A stretch of 64,000 nucleotides of DNA. It comes from Alphaproteobacteria bacterium GM202ARS2. GTDB lineage: Bacteria; Pseudomonadota; Alphaproteobacteria; GM7ARS4. Shown in pieces: positions 15,869-24,535 of the stretch (position 1 is the first letter of the stretch; each line of letters opens with the position of its first letter). The notes beneath the pieces are model-generated. The model was given only the letters and a program-made list of their open reading frames with translations, did no database searches and was not told where the DNA came from. Position numbers and translations under genes: made by a program. The stretch is taken from positions 1 to 64,000 of the forward strand of contig JACONH010000005.1 in NCBI GenBank assembly GCA_014323835.1. Reading direction: 5' to 3'.

Positions 15869-16725
15869 TGGTGACAAACCTCCTGATTCTAGGCGGCGGC
15901 AATATGGGGGGCGCGCTCATAAGAGGATGGCTGAAAACACAAAAAAAGACAAAAACCCTTTTTAACTCTATCGTCCTGTTCGATACCAACAGAGACACAA
16001 GAGAAAAATGGCAAAAAAAAACACCCACAGAGCCATTGCTCGTTGTGGACGACCTACACGACCTAAACACTCTAGAAACAAAGCCGACCACCATTGTCCT
16101 GGCGGTCAAGCCCGACGGTGTGGCTGATGCCATAAACAGCTTGCTACCTTATTATGAGCGAGAGTCAGATACGTGCCTGATTTCTGTCGCGGCGGGCGTG
16201 CCAACAAAACGCTTACGCGCCATCTGTGCCACGAGCAAGGGACGTATGGTCGTCCTACGAGCCATGCCCAATCTGCCTGTGGAAGTCGCCCAAGGTGTCA
16301 TTGCTCTTTATGGCGATGATACAGTGCCCGCTGCATGCTATGATCGGGTTGCTCGCTTGTTTTCGGCACTTGGCACTGTGACCCGTTTATCTGAGGAGTC
16401 TCTGTTCGATGTGATAACAGCCCTCTGTGGCAGCGGTCCCGCCTATGTTTATGCTTTTATGGAAGGCTTAGAGGAAGCGGCGGTGCGTTACGGTTTATCG
16501 CCAGCCGATGCCCGTAGCCTAACGCTGGCTATGGTGCGGGGGGCGGCGGCTCTTGTTACGGAGAAGGCGTGTTCCCCCGCTCAGCTGCGCAACCACGTAA
16601 CCAGCCCCCGCGGCACGACCCAAGCTGCCCTCGAGGTGCTCAACAGAAAAAAAGCCCCTCTGCCTCAGCTTATCGATGCTGCCCTAAAGGCAGCCATTAA
16701 ACGAGCCCAACAGTTGGCATCTTAA
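15868..16725 (+). CDS. proC: pyrroline-5-carboxylate reductase
   Basis: A 285-residue enzyme for the last step of proline synthesis. N-terminal Rossmann fold LLILGGGNMGGALIRGWL (about 5-22); the C-terminal domain has ALCGSGPAYVYAFMEGLEEAA (about 188-208) and the signature LRNHVTSPRGTTQAALEVL (about 244-262). About 20 residues more than the E. coli enzyme because of a loop near 28-55. The stop overlaps that of the convergent histidine kinase by 4 bases. Confidence 0.93.
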   Translation: MVTNLLILGGGNMGGALIRGWLKTQKKTKTLFNSIVLFDTNRDTREKWQKKTPTEPLLVVDDLHDLNTLETKPTTIVLAVKPDGVADAINSLLPYYERESDTCLISVAAGVPTKRLRAICATSKGRMVVLRAMPNLPVEVAQGVIALYGDDTVPAACYDRVARLFSALGTVTRLSEESLFDVITALCGSGPAYVYAFMEGLEEAAVRYGLSPADARSLTLAMVRGAAALVTEKACSPAQLRNHVTSPRGTTQAALEVLNRKKAPLPQLIDAALKAAIKRAQQLAS

Positions 16726-18116
16726 TCGCGCGCCTTAGTCTGAGGGGAGGCAAGAGAGCGATTCTCGCACGGCAGCTGCATACGCACGCGCAAGCCCCCC
16801 AAAGGCGCACTCTCCAAAAACAAGCGACCGCCATGCCCCTCGATAATCTCACGAGCAATCGTCAAACCTAAACCGACCCCGCCACTATCCAAATTACGTG
16901 CACCATCGAGACGATAAAAAGGCTGAAAGACGCGCTCGCGCTCAGTCATAGGAATACCATCGCCATCATCATCCAACAGCAACGTTAGAGTCTCGTCCTC
17001 GACATGGGCAGAAAAAACAACCTGTGTGCCAAAGCGTAGAGCATTGTCCACAAGGTTACGCAAACAACGCCGCAACGCGAGAGGACGGCCAAAAAACCAT
17101 AGGGGCGCACCCACGTCATCTTTGTTCATCGTTATCGCTCCATCGGCATAGGCTTGGCTGACAGACCCCATCAATTGGTAGGCTTCGATGCGGCTCAGCG
17201 GCTCATTTTGTTCCACCTGCGCGAACTCGATATATTCCTTGACCATCATCTCCAGACGATTGACATCCTCAGCAAAGGCTTTGACATCCTCCTGCTCGGC
17301 GGACATGACAGCCAGCTGGAGTTTCAGACGCGTAATCACGGTGTTCAAGTCATGAGCTATCGCCATAACCATGCTGTGGCGTTGCTGCCACTGGTGGCGA
17401 ATACGGGTGCGCATATCACTAAAGATTTGCATCGCCTCTCGCACTTCCTCAGCGCCAGTGATTGTCAGAGGCGGGTCTTCTTCCAGCCCTTTGCCATCGA
17501 ATTGGCGCATCGCCGCCGCCAGACGACGCACCGGACGCACTTGATTACGCAAAAACAGCGTAGCCACGCCTACAAACAATAAGCCACCTAAAACCATAAA
17601 CAGCAAAAAGACCAGAGTCGTCGAAATGAAAAGACGCCCACGAGGCACCTCAGCCCGTAGAACACCTCGACGGATACCATCATCGTAGGCTATCGCTACC
17701 TCAACGATGCGTTCATCGCCTCGACTTATCAGCTTGAAGTCGTGGTGCGGAAAACGCTGGCGTAAACGCTCCTGTAAAAAAAAGCGGTAGTCGATATAAA
17801 ATGGCTCTTCCTCGCTGCGTAGCTCTTGCTGTGCCACAAAGGACACCCGAACACCTGTGTCTGTCGCAATATCCGCGAAAGTCTTACGGCGTTGTGCGCT
17901 ATCTTCTGGCACGGCTCGCCACGCCAAGGCGATATCGCCGACAACACCTTCTGCCAATCGTCTCGAGTGGCTGTCCCACAAGCGGTCGAAGAAAGCCCAA
18001 AACATGAGCATCAGCAGTAAAACCATCGGTAGCCACAAAATCATCTGTGAGCGCGCCATCAAACCAACAGGAAGAAGCCACTTTTTTCGTTGCCTTGAAG
18101 AAGGTCTAGTCATCAT
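16722..18116 (-). CDS. EnvZ-type sensor histidine kinase
   Basis: A 464-residue membrane kinase: transmembrane helix about 26-44, periplasmic domain about 45-160, second helix about 161-190, HAMP about 190-245, phosphoacceptor His near 255 in AIAHDLNTVITRLKL, and a catalytic domain with NLVDNALRFG, DDGDGIP and GGVGLGLTIAREI. The usual Pro after the H-box HDLRT is replaced by Val here. It follows the response regulator in the same operon; the regulated genes cannot be told from the window. Confidence 0.88.
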   Translation of the reverse strand: MMTRPSSRQRKKWLLPVGLMARSQMILWLPMVLLLMLMFWAFFDRLWDSHSRRLAEGVVGDIALAWRAVPEDSAQRRKTFADIATDTGVRVSFVAQQELRSEEEPFYIDYRFFLQERLRQRFPHHDFKLISRGDERIVEVAIAYDDGIRRGVLRAEVPRGRLFISTTLVFLLFMVLGGLLFVGVATLFLRNQVRPVRRLAAAMRQFDGKGLEEDPPLTITGAEEVREAMQIFSDMRTRIRHQWQQRHSMVMAIAHDLNTVITRLKLQLAVMSAEQEDVKAFAEDVNRLEMMVKEYIEFAQVEQNEPLSRIEAYQLMGSVSQAYADGAITMNKDDVGAPLWFFGRPLALRRCLRNLVDNALRFGTQVVFSAHVEDETLTLLLDDDGDGIPMTERERVFQPFYRLDGARNLDSGGVGLGLTIAREIIEGHGGRLFLESAPLGGLRVRMQLPCENRSLASPQTKARD

Positions 18117-18124
18117 ACTTGCCA

Positions 18125-18160
18125 GCCATCATGCTTGCCATCACGCCTGCCATCACGCCT
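18125..18160. repeat. 12-bp minisatellite between regulator and kinase genes
   Basis: Three 12-base units (GCCATCATGCTT, then GCCATCACGCCT twice). They fill the 36-base spacer and run into the last codon and stop of the response regulator. Copy number changes here would alter the coupling distance to the kinase start. Confidence 0.7.
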
Positions 18161-18851
18161 GAACGTTGTGGGCTTGCAAAACGTAGCCCTGTCCGCGGAT
18201 TGTATACAAAGGCAATGGGGCTGAACCCACAGTCGCCAGTCGGTCGCGCAGACGCTTGATTTGTGTATCGACGACTCGCTCGTCACCGCGAATATCGAGA
18301 GCCTGACATAAGATTTTGCGAGATAACACGACATTTGCCTGCCGCGCCAACTGTGTCAACAGAACACGCTCGCTTGCCGACAGTGGCACACGCTGACCAT
18401 CGAGCCGCAACGAGCCCGAGTCGCTATCAAAGGTAAACGCGCCGAAACGCACCTGGGCGGAAACCTGTCGGCTACGGGCGCGACGCATAATCGCCGCCAT
18501 GCGCAGACGCAGCTCCTGTGGCTCGAAGGGTTTCACCAAATAATCATCAACGCCACTTTGTAGACCTTTGACTCGGTCAGCGACTCCTCCCATGGCTGTC
18601 AACATCAAAATCGGTATCGGAGCCGTCCGCCGTTGCCGTAGACGCTGTGCCCACTCGATGCCACTCTCACCCGGCAACATGACGTCCAGCACCACCAAAT
18701 CAAAACGAAAACATGCCATCAGACGGTCTGCCTCTGCGGTCTCGCTCACCGCCGCCACAAAATAGTCGTGTTGACGCAAATAGCGCACCAAAAGCGAGCG
18801 AATACGCTCGTCATCGTCTACAATCAAAATATGCTCTTTGTTGTGCCACAT
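18153..18851 (-). CDS. OmpR/PetR-type response regulator
   Basis: A 232-residue regulator: receiver domain (about 5-120) with the acidic DDDER, phosphoacceptor Asp near 54 in VVLDVMLPG, and Lys in LVKPF near 107; winged-helix DNA-binding domain (about 133-228) with ERVVDTQIKRLRDRL and YTIRGQGYVL. It is transcribed ahead of the kinase gene and divergent from ilvE, an arrangement I know from Rhodospirillales for the regulator named PetR/OmpR. Its link to respiration genes here is only suggested by that relationship. Confidence 0.9.
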   Translation of the reverse strand: MWHNKEHILIVDDDERIRSLLVRYLRQHDYFVAAVSETAEADRLMACFRFDLVVLDVMLPGESGIEWAQRLRQRRTAPIPILMLTAMGGVADRVKGLQSGVDDYLVKPFEPQELRLRMAAIMRRARSRQVSAQVRFGAFTFDSDSGSLRLDGQRVPLSASERVLLTQLARQANVVLSRKILCQALDIRGDERVVDTQIKRLRDRLATVGSAPLPLYTIRGQGYVLQAHNVQA

Positions 18852-18944
18852 CGTAATTCCCTATGGAAGTGCCCGCCACAATCATTTAGTGTATCGTAAC
18901 TGTTCCTATCGTTGATACGCTAAAACACTCGTTGTCATCCACGT

Positions 18945-19850
18945 ATGCTTTCTCCTTTTGATAACCGCCAAGGATTTATTTGGTATAACGGCTCGTTCGT
19001 TGCTTGGACAGATGCGACGTTACATCTGTTGAGTCATGGCTTACATTATGCCAGTTGCGTCTTCGAAGGCGAGCGAGTCTACGACGGCGTCGTCTTCAAA
19101 CTGCACGAACACACCCAACGTCTACACCATTCAGCCGATGTTCTTGGATTTTCTCTGCCCTACGATACAGAGACTCTCCATCGTGCGACAGCTCAGCTGA
19201 TAAAAAAACAGAAAATCACCAACGGCTACGTTCGTCCCGTCGCCTGGCGCGGCAGCGAAATGATGGCGATATCCGCCCAACAGAATCGTATTCATTGTGC
19301 CATCGCCGCCTGGGTTTGGCCCTCCTACTTTGACCCCAACTTACGCAAGAAAGGTATCCGCTTGCAGTACGCAACGTGGCGTAGACCGCATCCGTCCACC
19401 GCACCCACATCGACCAAAGCTGCGGGACTCTATATGATTTGCACCCTCAGCAAACACCATGCCGAGAAAAACGGCTACGATGACGCCCTGATGCTCGACC
19501 ATCAAGGCTACATCGCCGAATCCACCGGCGCCAACATCTTCTTTGTCATCGATGATGCCCTGCACACACCCGAACCCGATTGCTTTCTCGATGGTATCAC
19601 GCGTCAGTGCGTCATTCAGCTGGCACGTCAACTCAATATTCCCGTCCTAGAAAGAAAACTCAAGCCCGAAGACATTAAGAACGCGCAAGCCGCCTTTCTG
19701 ACTGGCACCGCCGTTGAAATAACCGCCGTTGCCGAAATCGACGGCTTAATCTTCAAAGGGAGCCCCCTCACCGACCGCCTCATCGAAGCCTTCAACGCAC
19801 ACGTTGCCGCCTACTGCACACAACACAAAAACGAACAAACAGCATCATAG
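18945..19850 (+). CDS. ilvE: branched-chain amino acid aminotransferase
   Basis: A 301-residue class IV PLP aminotransferase acting on Leu, Ile and Val. N-terminal HGLHYASCVFEGERVYDG (about 31-48). The PLP lysine lies in STKAAGLYM (near 157), and IAESTGANIFFV (about 189-200) and FLTGTAVEITAVAEID (about 248-263) match the family. No ribosome-binding site stronger than average is seen. It stands alone between divergent and convergent neighbours. Confidence 0.9.
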   Translation: MLSPFDNRQGFIWYNGSFVAWTDATLHLLSHGLHYASCVFEGERVYDGVVFKLHEHTQRLHHSADVLGFSLPYDTETLHRATAQLIKKQKITNGYVRPVAWRGSEMMAISAQQNRIHCAIAAWVWPSYFDPNLRKKGIRLQYATWRRPHPSTAPTSTKAAGLYMICTLSKHHAEKNGYDDALMLDHQGYIAESTGANIFFVIDDALHTPEPDCFLDGITRQCVIQLARQLNIPVLERKLKPEDIKNAQAAFLTGTAVEITAVAEIDGLIFKGSPLTDRLIEAFNAHVAAYCTQHKNEQTAS

Positions 19851-19858
19851 TCTCTATT

Positions 19859-20326
19859 TTACCAAGACAGGGCGCGCTGTTTGTCACTTTTGCGTGTGCC
19901 GACCCATCTGCCGCCGCCACCGACAAAGTGTTCATACTTCCAGAAAGGGGCTTCCACCTTGAGCCAATCCATCATGGCACAACACGCGGCAAAAGCTTCA
20001 GCCCGATGGTTGCTCGCGACCGCAACCAAAACAATCACCTCACGAGGAAGAATACGCCCATAACGATGAACCAAAAGGCTTTTTTCTAAAGTCCACAAGC
20101 CATGTGCCTTGTTCTGCAAAGCCCGCATCTGCTTCTGTGCCATGCGGGGATAATGCTCGAGAGTCATCGCCTCGAGGGGTCTTTGTCTACCCTGTGCGTC
20201 ACGCGCGTCACTCAAGGCGCGCATCCGTCCGACAAAGGAAACCTCCGCGCCGTTATCCGCCAAACCGACAGAAAAATCCGCCAACAACGCAGCAACATCG
20301 ATGGGCTTATCTTGCAAGCACACCAT
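19859..20326 (-). CDS. moaE: molybdopterin synthase catalytic subunit MoaE
   Basis: A 155-residue subunit that inserts sulfur into cyclic pyranopterin with MoaD. Motifs: EVSFVGRMRA near 28-37, LEHYPRMAQKQ near 56-66, VHRYGRILPREVIVLVAVAS near 86-105 and KVEAPFWKYEHF (about 127-138) with the catalytic Lys. It lies 6 bases after the moaD stop in the moeA-moaD-moaE unit. Confidence 0.9.
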   Translation of the reverse strand: MVCLQDKPIDVAALLADFSVGLADNGAEVSFVGRMRALSDARDAQGRQRPLEAMTLEHYPRMAQKQMRALQNKAHGLWTLEKSLLVHRYGRILPREVIVLVAVASNHRAEAFAACCAMMDWLKVEAPFWKYEHFVGGGGRWVGTRKSDKQRALSW

Positions 20327-20332
20327 AACGCT

Positions 20333-20587
20333 TTATCCTCCGCTGACCGCAGGAAAAAAAGCAACTTCCCGTGCGTCCGCAACGTCATAATCGGGCTCAG
20401 CATACTGACAATCCACCGCCACATAAAGAGGCTTGATTGTAGCAAACGCACGAGCATGCTCAGCACTTTGCTGTGCCAAAAACCCTATCAAGTCAGCCAC
20501 CGAGCACACCCCTTGCGGCAGAGCAACGTCTTCTTCACTCTTACCAATAAGCGTGCGCATCCTCGAAAAATACAACACCTTCACCAT
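20333..20587 (-). CDS. moaD: molybdopterin synthase sulfur carrier MoaD
   Basis: An 84-residue ubiquitin-fold protein ending in the required Gly-Gly (AVSGG), which becomes thiocarboxylated. The ATG at 20587 was chosen because GGAG precedes it by 5 bases; it overlaps the moeA stop (ATGGTGA), so translation is coupled. An upstream in-frame ATG is poorer. Confidence 0.88.
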   Translation of the reverse strand: MVKVLYFSRMRTLIGKSEEDVALPQGVCSVADLIGFLAQQSAEHARAFATIKPLYVAVDCQYAEPDYDVADAREVAFFPAVSGG

Positions 20588-21813
20588 AACAGCTCCGTCC
20601 ATGGCGTAAATAACACGCGCTCCCCTTCCGTTACCTGTTGCCTTTCTTCCGCCAAGTCAACGAGGCCATGACTATGAACAAGAGACGTCAAAATGCCAGC
20701 ACCCTTCTTAGGAAACAACGTCACACCTGTAACCGCGCCCTCCTTTTCCTGTAGCACGGCTCGTAGCCATTCTCGCCTGCCCGCCTTTTTTTTCATCGCA
20801 AACTGTGCCGTCAAAGGATAGCGTCGCCAGCCCTGCCACGTCCGCCCGCCCATAATATGTAAGACACACCGGACAAAAATCATGAATGTGACCATAACAG
20901 CAACGGGATTGCCCGGCAAAGCCAAAATTGGGGTTTTTCCCAGCATACCAAAAGCAAGGGGTCGCCCCGGCTTCATGCGCAAACGCCAAAAAGACAACGC
21001 CCCCGCACGCAAAACAGCACCGATATGGTCACTCTGACTGGCAGAGATACCCCCTGAAGTGACAAGCAGGTCGTTTGTCTCTGCTCCCTTTTTCAACATT
21101 TTAGCGGTGCTTTTGGCATCATCGGCAATAATGCCCAAGTCATCCACGACCGCTCCAGCAGCTTGCAACAACCCCCGCAAGCCATAACGGTTGGAATCAT
21201 AAATGCCCGAAACAGGCAAAGACCCCTGATGAGGATCATGCACCTCGTTGCCACTAGACAAGATACCGACCCTAAGAGGACGGCGCACAGCAAGGGACGT
21301 CCGCCCGATGGCTGCCAGAATCGCCATATCCTGCGGACGCAGACGCACCCCCTGCTCGAGGACGTTCTGTCCCTTTTTTATATCCTCACCTCGATGGCGA
21401 TAGTTTACGCCCTGTCGCAAATTGTCCGCTTTTTGCAACGTCAGCTTGCTCGCTGCACGGTGGCAATGCTCGTCCATGAGCACTGTGTCGAGCCCGCCTA
21501 TGACACTGAGGTTGGCACCCGTCAAAACCCGCACCGCCTGCCCTGCCTTTAAGGTCATCTGGATATCATCGCCCGCACCCGCATCCGTTATAATATCCCA
21601 CGTCTGTCCGACCTTTAGGGGTTCGTGTCCGCTGATACCATAGCCGTCTACCGCCGCATTGTCGTGCGGCGGCACATGACACGAGGAAGTTATATCCTCG
21701 CCTAAGACCCGCCCGAAACACGCCGCGACATCGACCGTCTCCACAGCAGCAACGGGCAAGAGCTGCTCCTGTAACATAGCAAGAGCCCGCTCGACGCTGA
21801 TATGCTCTTCCAT
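20581..21813 (-). CDS. moeA: molybdopterin molybdenumtransferase MoeA
   Basis: A 410-residue enzyme that inserts molybdate into adenylated molybdopterin. Seen: the N-terminal GRVLGEDITSSCHVPPHDNAAVDGYG-type lid (about 30-55), domain III with LLVTSGGISASQSDHI (about 240-255) and KPGRPLAFGMLGKTPILALPGNPVAVMVTF (about 275-304). It starts 2 bases after the Fic gene, so it probably relies on that transcript or on a promoter within the Fic gene. Confidence 0.92.
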   Translation of the reverse strand: MEEHISVERALAMLQEQLLPVAAVETVDVAACFGRVLGEDITSSCHVPPHDNAAVDGYGISGHEPLKVGQTWDIITDAGAGDDIQMTLKAGQAVRVLTGANLSVIGGLDTVLMDEHCHRAASKLTLQKADNLRQGVNYRHRGEDIKKGQNVLEQGVRLRPQDMAILAAIGRTSLAVRRPLRVGILSSGNEVHDPHQGSLPVSGIYDSNRYGLRGLLQAAGAVVDDLGIIADDAKSTAKMLKKGAETNDLLVTSGGISASQSDHIGAVLRAGALSFWRLRMKPGRPLAFGMLGKTPILALPGNPVAVMVTFMIFVRCVLHIMGGRTWQGWRRYPLTAQFAMKKKAGRREWLRAVLQEKEGAVTGVTLFPKKGAGILTSLVHSHGLVDLAEERQQVTEGERVLFTPWTELLW

Positions 21814-21815
21814 GT

Positions 21816-23078
21816 TTATGACTCCTCCGTTCTGTGCCAGTACGCACCGCGGCCACGACCACTACAGGACAGTCTACCCTGCTCACGCTGCGTGTTCAAA
21901 ATAGCATGTATCCAGTCCCTCGACACATGAGGACACGCCTCAACAATGTCGCGTATCGTGAAGGGGTTATCACCCCTGCGCTCGATTTCGGCAAGAACCG
22001 ACTTGCTTTTATCGCCATGGGCTTGCCCTTGACCAAAAGAAGACGTGATGCGCCAACGAGCGTAGCGCCCTTTCGACATACAAACGACCTGTCCCTGCTC
22101 TTGTAAGTCATGCAAGATACGCCGCACGCTTTCCCTTGTCACGCCCGAACACATTTTTTCCAAACGGCGCAGACTGAATTCTCGTTCGACTCGCCTAAGA
22201 GCACGTAACACACGTTCCTTCTCGCTACCGCCCTCTGTTTCTTTAATGTCGCTATCCCATGCCTCACAAGCCTGCAAAATTGTCTGCAAAAAATAATGCA
22301 CCCAATACCATGGGTCGTGCTTTTTTTCATGCCAACCCTGCGAGGACTTATATAAGCTGTCGTAGTAGCCCTCTTTACGCTCTTCGATAATACGCTCGAT
22401 GCTGATATAACGTGGCACCTCATGCCCTTGCTGAAGCAACAATAGGTGGGCGAGCAAACGAGCCATGCGCCCGTTACCATCCAAAAAAGGATGAATACAC
22501 AAAAAATCCAAAATATAAAGAGCTATCAGAAGCAACGAGCTATAACGCTTGTACGCCATCTCATCCTTCAGACGCTGATGCAAGTCACGCATATAATCTG
22601 GTGTTAAGTGAGGAGGCAACGTCTCAAAACGCACCTTGTCCCCCTCCTTAATCGGGTTGGGAGCATTTTTCCACGCACCGCCATACCCTAAACCCGCAGG
22701 CTTCAGCAAATCCCTATGCAACTGCAAAACCAAAGAATCCGTGAATGTCATGTGCTTATAACGAGCGTTAATCCTGCTTAATACATTGTGATAGCCTATC
22801 AGCTCATACTCGTTCCTAAGAGATGTATCCGTCGGTTTCTTCTGTTGGGGCGGATGTGCTAAAATATCTTCTAGATTCCTTGTAGCAGTAATATTCTCAA
22901 GACTGTTAGATGACTCAACGCTCCTAATTATCGCACTCTCTCTCAACTCTTGCAAAATCTCAGGCGCACGCTCACGATAGAGATCTTGCCTGCCCCTATA
23001 CGTCCCTATCTTCTCTAGAATCGGTAACACGTCCATCGGCACATGAAGAGCAAGTAAATATGCGTCAAAAGAGTGCAT
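21816..23078 (-). CDS. Fic-family AMPylase-type protein with winged helix
   Basis: A 420-residue protein. The full Fic motif HPFLDGNGRMAR lies at 196-207, so the catalytic His and phosphate-binding residues are intact. An inhibitory helix motif, SNSLEN (about 57-62, SxxxE/N with Glu61), lies before it in the N-terminal region, as in class II Fic proteins that are held inactive until released. The C-terminal third (about 290-415) holds two winged-helix-like segments, which suggests DNA binding. The gene separates mobB from moeA. Its upstream region is very AT-rich and its first 300 bases are poorer in GC than the neighbours, signs of acquisition. The target protein is unknown. Confidence 0.88.
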   Translation of the reverse strand: MHSFDAYLLALHVPMDVLPILEKIGTYRGRQDLYRERAPEILQELRESAIIRSVESSNSLENITATRNLEDILAHPPQQKKPTDTSLRNEYELIGYHNVLSRINARYKHMTFTDSLVLQLHRDLLKPAGLGYGGAWKNAPNPIKEGDKVRFETLPPHLTPDYMRDLHQRLKDEMAYKRYSSLLLIALYILDFLCIHPFLDGNGRMARLLAHLLLLQQGHEVPRYISIERIIEERKEGYYDSLYKSSQGWHEKKHDPWYWVHYFLQTILQACEAWDSDIKETEGGSEKERVLRALRRVEREFSLRRLEKMCSGVTRESVRRILHDLQEQGQVVCMSKGRYARWRITSSFGQGQAHGDKSKSVLAEIERRGDNPFTIRDIVEACPHVSRDWIHAILNTQREQGRLSCSGRGRGAYWHRTEES

Positions 23079-23372
23079 CAGCTATACCTAAAACAATGAG
23101 CCCCTTTAATAGGGTATAATAGACGTATATAGGTAGTCAATGTGTAGTTTTATACAAAAAAAGAATTGGTCTTTTTTATTTGCAAAATAAATACCTATAA
23201 TAAAAGATATTTTTTATATAAAAAAATCGATAGAATAAATGTTGGTCAATAGCTGTATTTATTTGGGTGAGTATTACCTATTTAATATATAAAAATCATT
23301 ATATATCATAGATATTTTAATGTATATCTCTTCACTTCAATGTCGTTCAATGTTTCTTACAGAACATATTCT
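23079..23372. other. AT-rich intergenic stretch upstream of Fic gene
   Basis: About 294 bases, strongly AT-rich, between mobB and the Fic gene. It holds no open frame of note. A possible minus-strand promoter is TTGACT, 16 bases, TATACC (around 23110-23140), about 35-60 bases before the Fic ATG. The leader reads TTTTAGGTATAG, a short match to the phage operator core that may be chance. Confidence 0.5.
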
Positions 23373-23885
23373 CTATAGCTCTTTATTTTTACCGATAAAT
23401 TTCACTATAAACGTAGCAATCGCCTGATAATCATCCAGAGCGAATTGGGGGAGCGAGCAGTCCTTAGGCATGACGTCACTGGCGATAGCGACAATATGGG
23501 GGTCGTTGGGATACAGCCATTCTTTCCCGTTAGCAGAGCGGAAGACTTCTAGCTTGGCTATCGCGGCTTTTTTGAATCCTTCCACGAGAACAATGTCCAC
23601 GCTGTCCATTTTAGCGAGGATGGTTGCAAGGGTGGGTTCTGTCTCGTTGTGGAGCTCGTGGATACATGCCCATCGTTTTTCCGAGACGATGAAGACTTCT
23701 TTTGCTCCTGCCTGTCGGTGTGTGTGGCTGTCTTTTCCTGGTTGGTCGATATCGAAGCTGTGGTGAGCGTGCTTGACGGTCGAGACTGTGAGACCTTGCT
23801 GCTTCAATCTTTTAACCAGTTGGACGAGGAGCGTTGTTTTGCCACTTCCGCTCCATCCGGCGATGCCGAAGCATGATTGTGTCAT
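23373..23885 (-). CDS. mobB: molybdopterin-guanine dinucleotide biosynthesis protein MobB
   Basis: A 170-residue P-loop protein: GWSGSGKTTL (about 9-18), TVKHAHHSFDIDQPGKDSHTHRQAGA (about 36-61), and VDIVLVEGFKKA (about 95-106). It assists MobA in attaching GMP to the cofactor. The start overlaps the pgsA stop by 4 bases, while the next cofactor gene, moeA, is separated by the Fic gene and AT-rich DNA. Confidence 0.9.
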   Translation of the reverse strand: MTQSCFGIAGWSGSGKTTLLVQLVKRLKQQGLTVSTVKHAHHSFDIDQPGKDSHTHRQAGAKEVFIVSEKRWACIHELHNETEPTLATILAKMDSVDIVLVEGFKKAAIAKLEVFRSANGKEWLYPNDPHIVAIASDVMPKDCSLPQFALDDYQAIATFIVKFIGKNKEL

Positions 23886-24535
23886 GATTGCGTTCGTGAG
23901 CGGGCTGGCGGGTTTTTCAGCAATCCTATTTTTCCCGCTAGTTTTGCCCGTCGCTGTTTTCGTCTATGGTAGCGCTCGATGCCGAGCAAGCAGAAGCGCA
24001 CATAACCGATACCTGAGGTGACGCTGATAAGGGCTGCCGCCCATAGCAACGTTGTGCCTGCGATGGAAACAAAAGACACGATGGTATCGGGCGCGGCATC
24101 GCCGACAATGAAAAAGCCAAGAGCAAACATCTGTAAGACCGTTTTCCATTTGGCAGCCCCCGTGACGTGCATACGCATCCGCAAATCAGCAAGAAATTCC
24201 CGTAATGCCGAGACAAGGAATTCTCGCAACAAAATAATCAAAGACGCCATGAGATTGCTCCCTTCGATTCTTTCCGTAATGACGAGCATAAAAATGACTG
24301 TAACAACGAGCAGTTTATCAGCGACAGGATCCAGCATGCGTCCGAGCTCAGAGATTTGTTTTTCTCGCCGTGCCAGATAACCATCGAGAAAGTCGGAGAT
24401 GCACCCGATGGTGTAGACGAGCAAAGCCACCCAACGCATTGTGGGTGAATCAAAATAAAGCACTGTCGCCAGCACCGGCACCAAAGCGATGCGCCCCGTG
24501 CTGATGGAGTTAGGAAGGTTCATGAAGGTCATCAT
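23882..24535 (-). CDS. pgsA: CDP-diacylglycerol-glycerol-3-phosphate 3-phosphatidyltransferase
   Basis: A 217-residue membrane enzyme that makes phosphatidylglycerol phosphate. The CDP-alcohol phosphotransferase signature D-G-x2-A-R-x8-G-x3-D-x3-D is present in DFLDGYLARREKQISELGRM and the following DPVAD (about 48-75). Five to six hydrophobic segments follow. The ending, rich in Arg/Lys, faces the cytoplasm. The start overlaps the uvrC stop by 26 bases; an ATG at 24523 is the alternative. Confidence 0.9.
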   Translation of the reverse strand: MMTFMNLPNSISTGRIALVPVLATVLYFDSPTMRWVALLVYTIGCISDFLDGYLARREKQISELGRMLDPVADKLLVVTVIFMLVITERIEGSNLMASLIILLREFLVSALREFLADLRMRMHVTGAAKWKTVLQMFALGFFIVGDAAPDTIVSFVSIAGTTLLWAAALISVTSGIGYVRFCLLGIERYHRRKQRRAKLAGKIGLLKNPPARSRTQS

